64,000 nt of DNA from Hymenobacter sp. APR13 (GCF_000737515.1 NZ_CP006587.1:1305001-1369000); one strand, 5' to 3'; counted from the stretch's first letter, positions 8,377 through 17,433 are shown. Numbers and translations are program-made. The notes: generated by a model not told the origin, from the letters alone.

Positions 8377-9216
8377 ATGCTGCTTACTCTTACGCTGGCT
8401 TTGGGCCTCACCGGCCCCGTTACCGCCCCCGACACGCTTAAACGTGCCGGCCAAGCCAACACGGCCGGCCAGACGCCACAGCGGCAGCTACGCCCGCTCA
8501 ACGCCGACCGGCCCGGCGTTACGGAAAGCCCCAACACCATCGACCCTGGCCATTTTCAACTGGAAACCGACTTGGTGCGGCTCATCAACAGCAAGCCGGG
8601 CCAGGAAACCCGTTCCCGGACTCTTCGCCTGAACGCCTTTGCCATCCGGGCGGGTCTCACCGACCACACGGAAGTGCAGGTGTTCGTGGACCCCTACACG
8701 GTGGAGAAGCAATGGGCGCCCGGTGAGCCGATGGCGCGGAGCGCGGGCTTCGGCGACATGGCGGTGCGCGTGAAGCACAATTTCATCGGCGACGATGACG
8801 AAACCGAAGCGTTGGTAGTAGCAGCCATCGGCTTTGTGCGCCTCCCGACTGGCGGTAGCGAAGGCGCCGGCGGTTTTGAGTACGGTATTCTGGTGCCGGC
8901 CACCTACAATTTTCAGCACGAATGGCATGTCAGCGCCCAGGCGGCTTCGTTTCTGAGCTACGACCGGGACGCCAAACAACACGCCGTTGAATTGGCTCCC
9001 TCCTTTGCCGTCGACCACGGCTTTAACGACTGGCTGGCGGCTTTCGCCGAATTCTCCACAAGCCGCAATATGAAAACCCGGCAATGGACCTCGGCGGTGA
9101 ACGTCGGGCCGATTTTCCACGTCAGTGAGCGGGTGCAACTGGATTTCGGCCGGCGCTTTGCCCTCAGCCGCAGCGCCGACCGGGAGTACTACCTGGGTTT
9201 CGTGATAGAGCGATGA
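8377..9216 (+). CDS. outer-membrane transporter-like protein (phenol MetA degradation family)
   Basis: 279 residues with a short hydrophobic leader (MLLTLTLALGLTGP). The segment LNADRPGVTESPNTIDPGHFQLE is the typical opening of the MetA-pathway / transporter-like barrel family. The alternating beta strands that follow (for example RLNAFAIRAGLTDHTEVQVF, GFGDMAVRVKHNF, YYLGFVIER at the end) fit a small outer-membrane beta-barrel of about 12-14 strands. Its cargo is unknown. It follows the receptor by 86 bp on the same strand and may be linked to the same uptake process, but a hairpin separates them. The start is not certain because no ribosome binding site is visible. Confidence 0.75.
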   Translation: MLLTLTLALGLTGPVTAPDTLKRAGQANTAGQTPQRQLRPLNADRPGVTESPNTIDPGHFQLETDLVRLINSKPGQETRSRTLRLNAFAIRAGLTDHTEVQVFVDPYTVEKQWAPGEPMARSAGFGDMAVRVKHNFIGDDDETEALVVAAIGFVRLPTGGSEGAGGFEYGILVPATYNFQHEWHVSAQAASFLSYDRDAKQHAVELAPSFAVDHGFNDWLAAFAEFSTSRNMKTRQWTSAVNVGPIFHVSERVQLDFGRRFALSRSADREYYLGFVIER

Positions 9217-9232
9217 GTAATGCCACCAACGA

Positions 9233-9271
9233 ACAGCAGCCCGCTGAAACATGGTTTCAGCGGGCTGCTGT
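9233..9271. terminator. bidirectional terminator between convergent genes
   Basis: A perfect 18-bp inverted repeat (9233-9250 with 9254-9271, loop ATG) fills the 70-bp gap between the forward transporter gene and the reverse DUF1501 gene. Its symmetry allows it to serve both strands. Confidence 0.85.
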
Positions 9272-9286
9272 GCAGATGCTCTTCGT

Positions 9287-10495
9287 CTATACCAAGCCTT
9301 TCAACCGCTCGAACTGGTTGCCGAGGATGGCTTTGTCGTCGGCTTCCAGCCAGTCGTGCAGGACGGTGGCGTAGAGGCTGCGGAAGTCCAGCTGGTGGCG
9401 CAGGTCGCCTTCGAGCAGGTTCTGCAGGTCGGGGGCGTTATTGAGGATGCCGCGTTGTTTGAGGCCGCCGCCCAGCAGCAGCACGTTGTTGGCGGTGCCG
9501 TGGTCGGTGCCGTTGCTGGCGTTCTGGCTCACGCGCCGCCCAAACTCCGAAAACACCAGCACCAGCGTATCGTCGAAGTTGCCGGCTTTCTGCAAGTCCT
9601 CGGCAAACGAGCCCAGCCCGTCCGACAAATCACCCAGCAGCTTGCCCTGCTGCTCCTGCTGGCGCACGTGCGTGTCGAAGCCCGTGAGCGACACGTAGAA
9701 CACGCGCGAGCCCACGCCGGAATTAATCAGCTCGGCGGTGGTTTTGAGGTTGCGGCCAAACTCGCTGTTCGGGTACGCCACCGACGACTTGTACACCTTG
9801 CTGGTCTGGTACAGATAGTCGGCCGACGATGAGGTTTCGGCCAGCGTCTTGTAGAGGTAGTCCAGCTCCGACACCGCGCCGGCGGGCTGCCGGCCGCTCA
9901 CCTGCTTGATAAACTGGTTCTGCGTCAGCTGATGAAACTTGTCCGGATTCTTCAGCGCCAGGCCCTTGCGCAGGTCGCCCTTCATGGCCAGGCTCAGCGT
10001 GTCGTCCACTTCCAGGCCGTTGTAGGCGGTGGGGCAGCTCGGGCAGTTCGAGTCGAGGTAGCGGCCGAGCCAGCCGGTGCTCAGGTACTGGTCGGAGGCC
10101 GAGCCGCTCTGCCAGATATCCATCGAGCGAAAGTGCGACCGGTCAGGGTTGGGGTAGCCCACGGAGTTGAGCACGGCCAGCTGGCCCTGGTCGTATAGGC
10201 CCTTGAGGCGCGTCATGGCCGGGTTGAAACCCAGGTCTTTGTCGAGGGCCAGAATGCCGCTCGTCTCCCGGATGCCGAGCGTGGGGCGGGCTTTGTAGTA
10301 CAGGTCGTTGCGGTACGGAATGACGGTGTTTAGGCCGTCGTTGCCACCGCCAAGCTGCACCACCACCAGCCGACGGCCGCGGGCGTCGCGCAGGTCTTTG
10401 AGGCCCTGGCGGTCGAGCGCGTGCAGAAAAGAAGGCACAAACAGCAGGCTGCTGGCCAGCACGGAGGTTTTAAGGAAGTCGCGGCGGGAAGTCAT
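9287..10495 (-). CDS. DUF1501 domain-containing protein
   Basis: 402 residues. The N-terminus MTSRRDFLKTSVLASSLLFVPS has the SRRDFLK pattern of a twin-arginine signal followed by a hydrophobic stretch, so export in folded form is likely. The body matches DUF1501, a sulfatase/alkaline-phosphatase-like fold, with VVQLGGGNDGLNTVIPY near the start, VLVFSEFGRR, and NGTDHGTANNVLLLGGGL near residues 320-345. Catalytic activity has not been established for the family as far as I know. It lies 131 bp downstream of the DUF1800 gene in the same direction; these two families are regularly found side by side. A palindromic repeat separates them. Confidence 0.92.
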   Translation of the reverse strand: MTSRRDFLKTSVLASSLLFVPSFLHALDRQGLKDLRDARGRRLVVVQLGGGNDGLNTVIPYRNDLYYKARPTLGIRETSGILALDKDLGFNPAMTRLKGLYDQGQLAVLNSVGYPNPDRSHFRSMDIWQSGSASDQYLSTGWLGRYLDSNCPSCPTAYNGLEVDDTLSLAMKGDLRKGLALKNPDKFHQLTQNQFIKQVSGRQPAGAVSELDYLYKTLAETSSSADYLYQTSKVYKSSVAYPNSEFGRNLKTTAELINSGVGSRVFYVSLTGFDTHVRQQEQQGKLLGDLSDGLGSFAEDLQKAGNFDDTLVLVFSEFGRRVSQNASNGTDHGTANNVLLLGGGLKQRGILNNAPDLQNLLEGDLRHQLDFRSLYATVLHDWLEADDKAILGNQFERLKGLV

Positions 10496-10515
10496 AGTAT
10501 TGGGGCTTATCTAAC

Positions 10516-10612
10516 CGTCATGCAGAGGCGCAACTGAAGCATCTCGCGTGCCGACGTTGGAATAATTTGATTACTCACGAGCGAGATGCTTCGGCTGCGC
10601 CTCTGCATGACG
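10516..10612. repeat. family A palindromic intergenic repeat, copy 1
   Basis: Two complementary arms (about 10516-10547 and 10581-10612) begin CGTCATGCAGAGGCGCA and end with the complement, with a few bulges. This is the CATGCAGAG sub-type of a repeat seen repeatedly in this window. It lies between the DUF1800 and DUF1501 genes. Confidence 0.85.
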
Positions 10613-10626
10613 TTCTTTTGGCGTGT

Positions 10627-12198
10627 TTACATCAACTGATATTCCGGCAAGCTCAGCAGGCTCGTCACCATCGTGCGGAGGCGGCCTTCGACGGGGGCTT
10701 TGTCGGCGGCCTGCTGAATGACGGCCAGGTTTTCGGGGCGGATGGGGGCCTGCAGCACGAAGCGGCTGAGCTCGGCGGCCTGCTGCGGGGCCGGCGTTTT
10801 GGCGAGTAGGGCCTGCACCGGCGCCAGCTTCACGGTGGTTTTCACCTGCTGCTGAAACGTCCGCTCGGCTTTGGTGAGGTTGGGCGCAATGTCGTTTTCG
10901 TCCTGCTTGAGCGCCACATTGAACTCGGCATTCTTCAGCAGCACCGACGGCAGCTGCAGCCGGTACAGCAGCGACGACGAGTCAATCCAGTTGCGGCCCC
11001 CGGGCCAGCCGGCCACGTTCGGCGGCTGAAACAGCGTCTGGCCCAGCGCCTTCTGAAACACGATGAGCGGCTTGTCGTCCACCAATTGCAGGCCCATCGT
11101 GCGCTTGATGCCCGCCAGCAGCTCCACCGGCGACTTGATGCGCGTGCCCACGTTGGCTGGCTCATAAAACCACTCCGCCGTAAACATCTGCTCCAGCAGG
11201 GCGCTGATATCGTAGCCGCTCTTGAAGAACGCCTGCGCTAGCGGCTGAATGTGGGCCGGGTTGGGCGTGTCGTTCACGAAGAAGCGGTAGAGCTTGGTGG
11301 CAATGAACTCGGCCGTGCGCGGCTGCTCCAGGATGATGGCCAGCACCTGCTCGCCGGTGAAGTTGCCGGTGCGCCCCAGGAAGGTTTTGGAGCCGTCGTC
11401 GTGCTGGTTCTCCCGGAACACGAACTCGCCCTGGGCATTATAGCCCCAGCCCGTAAAGGCGCGGGCGGCCTCCTTCACGTCGGTTTCCGAGTAGTTGCCG
11501 CGGCCCATCGTAAATAGCTCCATCACCTCGCGGGCGAAGTTTTCGTTGGGGCGCTGCTTGCGGTTTTGCTGGTTGTTAAGAAACTGCAGCATGGCCGGCT
11601 CCTTGCTCACGGCCAGCAGCAAGTCGGAGAATTTACCCAGCGCCAGCTGCCGGATGGTGTTGTTGAGGTGCAGGGCCGCATCGGGCCGGCGCACCCGGCA
11701 GGCAAAGTGGCCGTGCCAGAAGAAGGTCAGCTTCTCGCGCAGCTGGGCCGGCGAGTTAGCCATGCGGGCCAGCCAACCGGTATTCATGGCGTAGAAAGCC
11801 TGCTGGATGCTTTGATTCTGCATTTTGCGCTGCTGCGCGCTCATGTCCTGGCGGCGCAGCAACGGCGGCTGCGGGCGGCCCTTCTGCGGCCCCGCCAGCA
11901 CCGAGCGGGCCGGCAGCGCCGCCACGGGCGCCTCCATGCCGGCGCTCATGGCCGTCTGGTCGGGCGTGGTCACCATGTCCGACTGCGGCTTGCCGGCGGC
12001 CGGCGCTACCGGCCGGAACTGGGCCAGCGGCTCAGTATAGCGCATCTGCGGGCTGTCGAGCAGCTCCACTTTCTCGGAATCGCGCAGCAGCTGGCGCAGG
12101 GCTTTGCGGGGCGTGAGGCCGGTCGCCACATCCTCGGGTCGCGGCCCGAAGCCGGCCCGCCAGTACAGATGCTGGAGCTGTTGTTGCGTCGTCGTCAT
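10627..12198 (-). CDS. DUF1800 domain-containing protein
   Basis: 523 residues. DUF1800 signatures are HLYWRAGFGPRPEDV at the N-terminus, LREKLTFFWHGHFACR (about 170-185), NENFAREVMELFTMGRGNYSETDVKEAARAFTGW (about 225-260) and QPPNVAGWPGGRNWIDSSSLLYR (about 385-410). The function of the family is not established. The constant pairing with DUF1501 proteins implies a joint role, perhaps at the envelope. No signal peptide is evident, unlike its DUF1501 partner. About residues 85-125 are a poorly conserved linker. The gene lies upstream of the DUF1501 gene and is probably co-transcribed with it unless the repeat between them stops transcription. Confidence 0.92.
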   Translation of the reverse strand: MTTTQQQLQHLYWRAGFGPRPEDVATGLTPRKALRQLLRDSEKVELLDSPQMRYTEPLAQFRPVAPAAGKPQSDMVTTPDQTAMSAGMEAPVAALPARSVLAGPQKGRPQPPLLRRQDMSAQQRKMQNQSIQQAFYAMNTGWLARMANSPAQLREKLTFFWHGHFACRVRRPDAALHLNNTIRQLALGKFSDLLLAVSKEPAMLQFLNNQQNRKQRPNENFAREVMELFTMGRGNYSETDVKEAARAFTGWGYNAQGEFVFRENQHDDGSKTFLGRTGNFTGEQVLAIILEQPRTAEFIATKLYRFFVNDTPNPAHIQPLAQAFFKSGYDISALLEQMFTAEWFYEPANVGTRIKSPVELLAGIKRTMGLQLVDDKPLIVFQKALGQTLFQPPNVAGWPGGRNWIDSSSLLYRLQLPSVLLKNAEFNVALKQDENDIAPNLTKAERTFQQQVKTTVKLAPVQALLAKTPAPQQAAELSRFVLQAPIRPENLAVIQQAADKAPVEGRLRTMVTSLLSLPEYQLM

Positions 12199-12235
12199 GG
12201 TGGTTGGACGCAGATTGTGGCTCCGGGTTTAATGT

Positions 12236-12399
12236 TGTCATTGCGAGCGGAGCGAAGCAATCCTTTCTCTTCCTGCTGAAAACGACCCTAAGCGCGAAGC
12301 CCTCCGGCATTAGTATAGCATACTACTGCCGGAGGGCTTTTCTGTAAGGATAATGTCTACCACGAGAGGAAGGATTGCTTCGCTTTGCTCGCAATGACA
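12236..12399. repeat. family A palindromic repeat, copy 2 (CATTGCGAG sub-type)
   Basis: Outer arms 12236-12265 and 12370-12399 are complementary over 30 bases with two changes that are both G-U compatible in RNA. Between them lies an independent terminator-like hairpin (12297-12339). The sub-type words CATTGCGAG and GAAGCAATCC differ from copy 1, yet the arms still match each other. Confidence 0.85.
12297..12339 (-). terminator. terminator downstream of the lamin-tail protein gene
   Basis: 13-bp perfect stem (12297-12309 with 12327-12339) enclosing a second inverted repeat, TAGTAT-AGC-ATACTA. It lies 73 bp after the reverse-strand stop at 12412 and is nested inside repeat copy 2. Confidence 0.7.
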
Positions 12400-12411
12400 G
12401 GTTAGGAGCGT

Positions 12412-15027
12412 TTAGAAGCGTGCGCCCAGCACCACCGTTTTGCGGTATTCCTGCTTGCTGCCGCCGTTGGGTTTGAACAGCTCAATCTGCAGCACATAGT
12501 AACCAATGGGCGCCTTCTGGCCTTTGTCGGTGAGGCCGTCCCACTGGAAAAAGCCGGTGGTGGACAGCGTTTCGTTGCGGGCGAGGCGGCGCGTGAGGCG
12601 GCCCTGCGCGTCGTAAATGCTCACGCTGCCCGCGTAGCCGGGGCCATCGAGCTGGTAGTTGAGGGTGGTGAAATCCTGCTGGCCGTCCTCGTCGGGCGTG
12701 AATACCTCGGGCACTACGCTCCATTGCTGGCTGCTACCGGCCGCGTCCTGCTGCTGGGAATTGGGGCGGCCGGGCGTGGCGTAGCCGGCGCTGGCCGCCG
12801 CCGAGTGGAAGTTAGCAGCCGCGCTGGGCCCCGCGGCCCGAATCCGCTCCAGCGACACGCCGTTCAGGTCGGTGAGCAGCGGCAGGTGCTGGGTTTCGCT
12901 GTAGGCGTAGCGGTCTAGGCGGCGACCCTGGCTGTCGAATACGGCCACGATGCCGGCATCGTCCGGGAAGGTGGGGAAGGCAGGCATGGTCAGAAACGCG
13001 GCGGGGTCGGAGCTGGTGGGGTACTCGCGCTGCACGATGTCGGGGCGGGTGGTGAGTAGCAGCAGCTGGCCGGGCGCCAGCACGTAGGGCCCGGCGCTGA
13101 TGGGCTCAGAGTCGGCGGTGCTGTCGGGGCGGATGTTGGCCAGCTGCCAGCCCTGCACATCCAGGTACTTGCCGGAACGGTTGAGCAGCTCCACGAAATC
13201 CACGGCGCTTGTGCGCGGATTGAACAGGATTTCGTTGACCACCACGTCGCCGGGAGCCACGGCCGAGGGCAGCCCGAACGTAGCCGAAGTGGCCGGGCCG
13301 GCGGCATTGCCCACGCAGTCGAGGGCGCGCTGCACGGTCACGGTCAGGGGCTGGCTGGCCTGCAGCGCCGCGCCCAGCGTGAGGTCTACCACCCGGAAAT
13401 CGGGCGAGACGGGCGCGGCCCGCGTGACGGCCACTGCGGGCGTGAGCGTGTACAGAGCCGCATTGGCCGCCGTCAGGCTATCGAGCTTCTCCCCGAAAAA
13501 CAGCCGCACGGTGGTAGCATTGAGGGCCAGGGCGCGCAGCAGCGTGGGCGCGGTGCGGTCGGGGTTGGCGGCGCGCACCGAGTTGGCGCGGCTGGGCGTG
13601 CCGCCACTGGCGTCGGTGCTGGCAGTCCAGTTCTCAATACCGCCGCAAGGGTTGGCGGTATCCACCATTTCCAGGCTCCAGCCGCCGTCTTTCTTGCGGC
13701 TGTCTTTGTACCAGGTGTCGGAATAGCTGATTTCAAACAGCGTGCGGCCGGTGCGGGTGCGCAGCAGCAGCTGGTCGCCGGCATTGCTGAGGCTGGGGAA
13801 ATTGCTCAGCCCGAACACCTTGCCGAAGGCCGCAAACTGCGGGACTCGGGTGCTGCCGCACACCACGGCGTACTCGCCGGGCAGCAGCGTGGCCCCGGCC
13901 GGAAACACCGCCGGGTTGCCGGTCTGCCCCGGCTTGAGCAGCTGCGTGCCCGCCAGGTCCAGCACGGCCGTGGCCGAGGGGTTGTGGATTTCCAGGTACT
14001 CCGAGGCCGGCAGCCCCACCACCGGCGTTTCGTCGGCGAATATTTCGGTGATGACCACTTGGCTGAAACCCGGGGCCACAGCCGTGCCGCTGTAGCTGAA
14101 GGTGGCCGTGAGCGGGCCGGCGGCAGTGTTGCCGTAGAGGTCGGGCACGTTGCGGGCTTCCACGGTGCTGCTGCCCAGCGGCAGCGGCCCGGCCAGCGTC
14201 AGGTGTACGATGGCGGGGTCGGTAGCGTCGCGCTGGGCGGCCGTGACGGCGGGCGCGCCGGTGGCGGTGAGGCGGTAGCTGGCGGCGCTTTGGGTGGCCG
14301 CTACCGGCTCGTTGAACGTCACGTCGAGCTGCTGCGGGCCGGTGGCGCCGGCGCTGATGGCGCGGGGCGGCGCCGTGTCCGTCACCCGGAAATCATCGAA
14401 GAGAAACGCCCGGTTGTTGGCCGAGGAATACGTGAGCGTCAGCCCAAACCAAGCCCCGCGCTGGTAGGCGGCATCGGTAGCCGAGCCTTCGCTCACGAAC
14501 GTCGTACCACCCGTCAGGTCGCGCTCCAGCGTCCAGACGTCGGTGGCGGAGCGCGTGACGCGCACCCGCACGAGGTTGTTGGTGGCGGAGCTGAGTGTAG
14601 CATCAACACCATTGATGACGTAGGCGGGGCTGCCGGTGGCATCTTTGCGGAACAGCGCCACCTCGTCGGGAGTGCCCCCGAGGCGCACGAAGTAGCCGCG
14701 GTTGCCGCTGGCTTTCAGGTCGGCTTGTTCGGCTATCAGCCACACATCGGCGAAGTTGCCGCTGCTGGTGGCCAGGCGCAGGTTGGCCCAGAACTCCCAG
14801 GTGGTGCCGCCCGCGGCGGCCTGGCAGGGCGTGGCCAGCTGCAGCTGGGTGCCCGTGACAGCAGGGCCGTTGCTTTGCAGCTGCTGGGTGGTGGCTTGGA
14901 AGGCGGCCGCGTCGCCGGTCCAGGCGGGGTTCTGGGTGAAGTCGCCGTCGGCAAAGGAATCGGTGAGCTGGGCCGCGGCCGTGAACGGACTCAGCAGCAG
15001 CAGGAGTAGCAGTTTTTTCACGGGCAA
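12412..15027 (-). CDS. lamin-tail-domain surface protein with C-terminal gliding/T9SS-type domain
   Basis: 871 residues with a signal peptide (MPVKKLLLLLLLSPFTAAAQ). Residues about 20-215 look like a concanavalin-type beta sandwich (DSFADGDFTQNPAWTGD, FLFDDFRVTD). An Ig-like unit follows (about 220-310, LDVTFNEPVAATQSAASYRL). A first lamin-tail domain (about 325-470, VVITEIFADETPVVGLP, EYLEIHNPS), a second Ig-like unit and a second lamin-tail domain (about 595-735, VVNEILFNPRTSAVDFVELL) come next. The end, VPEVFTPDEDGQQDFTTLNYQL through YYVLQIELF, is a FlgD/CHU-type domain found at the C-terminus of exported Bacteroidota proteins. It is probably displayed on the cell surface or secreted; no catalytic motif is visible. 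Confidence 0.9.
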   Translation of the reverse strand: MPVKKLLLLLLLSPFTAAAQLTDSFADGDFTQNPAWTGDAAAFQATTQQLQSNGPAVTGTQLQLATPCQAAAGGTTWEFWANLRLATSSGNFADVWLIAEQADLKASGNRGYFVRLGGTPDEVALFRKDATGSPAYVINGVDATLSSATNNLVRVRVTRSATDVWTLERDLTGGTTFVSEGSATDAAYQRGAWFGLTLTYSSANNRAFLFDDFRVTDTAPPRAISAGATGPQQLDVTFNEPVAATQSAASYRLTATGAPAVTAAQRDATDPAIVHLTLAGPLPLGSSTVEARNVPDLYGNTAAGPLTATFSYSGTAVAPGFSQVVITEIFADETPVVGLPASEYLEIHNPSATAVLDLAGTQLLKPGQTGNPAVFPAGATLLPGEYAVVCGSTRVPQFAAFGKVFGLSNFPSLSNAGDQLLLRTRTGRTLFEISYSDTWYKDSRKKDGGWSLEMVDTANPCGGIENWTASTDASGGTPSRANSVRAANPDRTAPTLLRALALNATTVRLFFGEKLDSLTAANAALYTLTPAVAVTRAAPVSPDFRVVDLTLGAALQASQPLTVTVQRALDCVGNAAGPATSATFGLPSAVAPGDVVVNEILFNPRTSAVDFVELLNRSGKYLDVQGWQLANIRPDSTADSEPISAGPYVLAPGQLLLLTTRPDIVQREYPTSSDPAAFLTMPAFPTFPDDAGIVAVFDSQGRRLDRYAYSETQHLPLLTDLNGVSLERIRAAGPSAAANFHSAAASAGYATPGRPNSQQQDAAGSSQQWSVVPEVFTPDEDGQQDFTTLNYQLDGPGYAGSVSIYDAQGRLTRRLARNETLSTTGFFQWDGLTDKGQKAPIGYYVLQIELFKPNGGSKQEYRKTVVLGARF

Positions 15028-15116
15028 TAACGTCGGGAAAGCAGGCGGGGCCTGATAGGGAGAACGATGGCATGAAAGATAACCGCTTTACCTTTATGCC
15101 CTAATCCTTGATGCAC

Positions 15117-16115
15117 ATGAAAGTAGCCGTAGTAGGTGCCACCGGCCTGGTGGGCACCGAGATGCTGAAAGTACTGGCCGAGCGCAACTTCCCGGTCACC
15201 GAACTGCTGCCCGTGGCCTCCGCCCGCTCGGTGGGCCAGGAAATCGAGTTCCAGGGCAAAAAATATAAGGTGGTGAGCATGGACGACGCCATTGCGGCGC
15301 GCCCGGCCGTGGCCATCTTCTCGGCCGGCGGCTCCATCAGCAAGCAGGAGGCGCCCCGCTTCGCCGAAGTCGGCACCGTGGTTATCGACAACTCCTCGGC
15401 CTGGCGCATGGACCCCACCAAAAAGCTGGTGGTGCCCGAAATCAACGCCAAGGAGCTGACCGCCGCAGATAAAATCATTGCCAACCCCAACTGCTCCACC
15501 ATTCAGATGGTGGTGGCCCTCAACGAGCTGCACCAGCGCTATAAGGTGCAGCGCATTGTGGTGAGCACCTACCAGAGCGTAACGGGCACCGGCAAACAGG
15601 CCGTGGACCAGCTGCTGGAAGAGCGCGCCGGCCAGACGCCCACCAACCCCGCCTACCCCCACCGCATCGACCTGAACGTGCTGCCCCACATCGACGTGTT
15701 CGAGGACAACGGCTACACCAAGGAGGAAATGAAGATGGTGAACGAGACCAAGAAAATCTTCGGCGACGACTCCATCCGCGTGACGGCCACCACCGTGCGC
15801 ATCCCCGTAATGGGCGGCCACTCCGAAGCCGTAAACGTGGAATTCGCCGAGGAATTCGACCTCTCCGAAGTGCGCGACATCCTGCGCCGCACCGCTGGCG
15901 TGGAGCTGGTAGACGACGTGAAAAACAACGTGTACCCCATGCCCAAAGACGCCCACGGCCGCGACGCCGTGCTCGTCGGCCGCCTCCGCCGCGACGAAAC
16001 CCAGCCCCGCACCCTCAACCTGTGGGTGGTGGCCGACAACCTGCGCAAAGGCGCCGCCACCAACGCCGTGCAGATTGCCGAGGCTATGCTGGAAATGGGC
16101 CTGCTGACGGCCTAG
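15117..16115 (+). CDS. asd: aspartate-semialdehyde dehydrogenase
   Basis: 332 residues from the ATG at 15117, which puts the NADP-binding motif KVAVVGATGLVG at the very N-terminus as in the family; an ATG at 15111 and a TTG at 15108 are in frame but add only His/Met. The catalytic cysteine is in NPNCSTIQ (C126) and the active-site His in MGGHSEAVNVEF. It reduces aspartyl phosphate to aspartate semialdehyde, the branch point to lysine, methionine and threonine. The methionine genes at 32411-36475 use its downstream product homoserine. It is divergent from the lamin-tail protein gene, 89 bp away, with a TACCTTTA box about 27 bp upstream. Confidence 0.96.
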   Translation: MKVAVVGATGLVGTEMLKVLAERNFPVTELLPVASARSVGQEIEFQGKKYKVVSMDDAIAARPAVAIFSAGGSISKQEAPRFAEVGTVVIDNSSAWRMDPTKKLVVPEINAKELTAADKIIANPNCSTIQMVVALNELHQRYKVQRIVVSTYQSVTGTGKQAVDQLLEERAGQTPTNPAYPHRIDLNVLPHIDVFEDNGYTKEEMKMVNETKKIFGDDSIRVTATTVRIPVMGGHSEAVNVEFAEEFDLSEVRDILRRTAGVELVDDVKNNVYPMPKDAHGRDAVLVGRLRRDETQPRTLNLWVVADNLRKGAATNAVQIAEAMLEMGLLTA

Positions 16116-16138
16116 AACGGCCTTTTCAAGTAGTGAGC

Positions 16139-16183
16139 ATTCAGGCTGTCATTGCCATAAAACCAGCCAATGACAGCCTGAAT
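16139..16183 (+). terminator. terminator after asd
   Basis: Perfect 16-bp inverted repeat (16139-16154 with 16168-16183, 13-nt loop) 24 bp after the asd stop. No long T-run follows, so it could also act as an mRNA-stabilising hairpin. Confidence 0.65.
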
Positions 16184-16245
16184 ACTCGCTACCTATCACT
16201 CAACGCTTACCCGCTATATCATCTATCCGAGCTTATCCAACTTCC

Positions 16246-17400
16246 ATGCATTCCGCAGTCCGTACCCTTGCTTTTATAGCCCTGTGCGGCCCGGTTTCGG
16301 CCGTGGCGCAAACCGCCTCCCCTACCCGCTCCGGTACTGAGCAGGTTACCAACAAAGTCTACACTTACGTGGAGCAGATGCCCGAATTTCCGGGCGGCCA
16401 GCCCGCCCTGTTCCGGACGCTGGGCCAGACGATAGTGTATCCGGCGGAGGCGCTGCAGCAGGGGCTGGAGGGCAAGGTCTTTGTGTCGTTTGTGGTGGCC
16501 GCGTCGGGGCAGGTGCAGGACGTGAAGGTGAGCAAGAGCGTGCACCCGCTGCTCGATGCCGAGGCGCTGCGGGCCGTGCAGGCCCTGCCGGCTTTTGTGC
16601 CGGGCAAGCAAAACGGCCGCCCGGTGGCAGTAGCCTACACACTGCCCATTGCGTTCAGGCTCCCGGCAGAGGCTGCGCCGGCAGCATCAGCCCCGGTGGA
16701 GCCTCTGCTCACGGGCCCGCGTCCGGCGGCTAAGGAAGGCCGTAGCCCGCGCCCGCAGGGCGGGCAGGAGGCGTTGGCCGAGTACCTGAAAACCGTTGCG
16801 TATCCCGAAGAAGCCCGGCAGGCTCAAGCCTCCGGGCTCATCGTGGTGGATGTAACCGTAGGTGCCGACGGTAAGGTGAGCAAAGTGGGCACCGACAACG
16901 GCATCGGCCTGCAGAACGGGCAGGCTACCCGCCTGATGCCCGCCCTGCGCTTCGCCGCCATCAGCCTGCTCAACGACGCTCCCACCTGGGTGCCGGGGCA
17001 GCTGAAGGGCAAAAACGTGTCCAGCAACATCCATATTCCGCTACAGTTTGATGCCGCCAGTGGCGCCGTGTCCATCGTGCCCGGGCTGCGGCTGTTTCCC
17101 GACGAAGGCCCTGTGGTACCGGGCGGGCCCGAAGCCCTGCTCAGAACCATGTCGCAGAGGCTGCAGTACCCCATGGAAGCCCTCCGCAACCAGCGGCAGG
17201 GCAAAGTGGTGCTGTTTCTGCAAGTCAGCGAAGAAGGCCGCCTGGAACAGCCGCTGGTGGTCGGGCCAGTGTTGCCGGAGCTTGATGCCGAAGCCTTGCG
17301 CGTAGCAACTCTGCTGCCACCTGTGTTTCCAGCGCTGGAGCAAGGCAAGCCGGTACGCAGCTACTATCTGCTACCGGTGGTATTCGAGATTCGGGAGTGA
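16246..17400 (+). CDS. exported protein with three TonB C-terminal domains
   Basis: 384 residues: a signal peptide (MHSAVRTLAFIALCGPVSAVAQ), then three repeats of the TonB C-terminal fold at about 41-139, 165-268 and 285-384. Repeats 1 and 3 are most typical (YPAEALQQGLEGKVFVSFVV and YPMEALRNQRQGKVVLFLQV, each followed by LLDAEALRAV-like or LDAEALRVA helices). Repeat 2 is diverged (YPEEARQAQASGLIVVDVTV). Classical TonB has one such domain, an uncleaved N-terminal anchor and a Pro-rich spacer; here the anchor is missing because the N-terminus looks cleavable. It may be a periplasmic receptor-binding or scaffold protein rather than an energy transducer. No ExbB/ExbD genes are nearby. Confidence 0.8.
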   Translation: MHSAVRTLAFIALCGPVSAVAQTASPTRSGTEQVTNKVYTYVEQMPEFPGGQPALFRTLGQTIVYPAEALQQGLEGKVFVSFVVAASGQVQDVKVSKSVHPLLDAEALRAVQALPAFVPGKQNGRPVAVAYTLPIAFRLPAEAAPAASAPVEPLLTGPRPAAKEGRSPRPQGGQEALAEYLKTVAYPEEARQAQASGLIVVDVTVGADGKVSKVGTDNGIGLQNGQATRLMPALRFAAISLLNDAPTWVPGQLKGKNVSSNIHIPLQFDAASGAVSIVPGLRLFPDEGPVVPGGPEALLRTMSQRLQYPMEALRNQRQGKVVLFLQVSEEGRLEQPLVVGPVLPELDAEALRVATLLPPVFPALEQGKPVRSYYLLPVVFEIRE

Positions 17401-17433
17401 CAAAAACACCTCAGCCATTCTTCTCAGCACACA

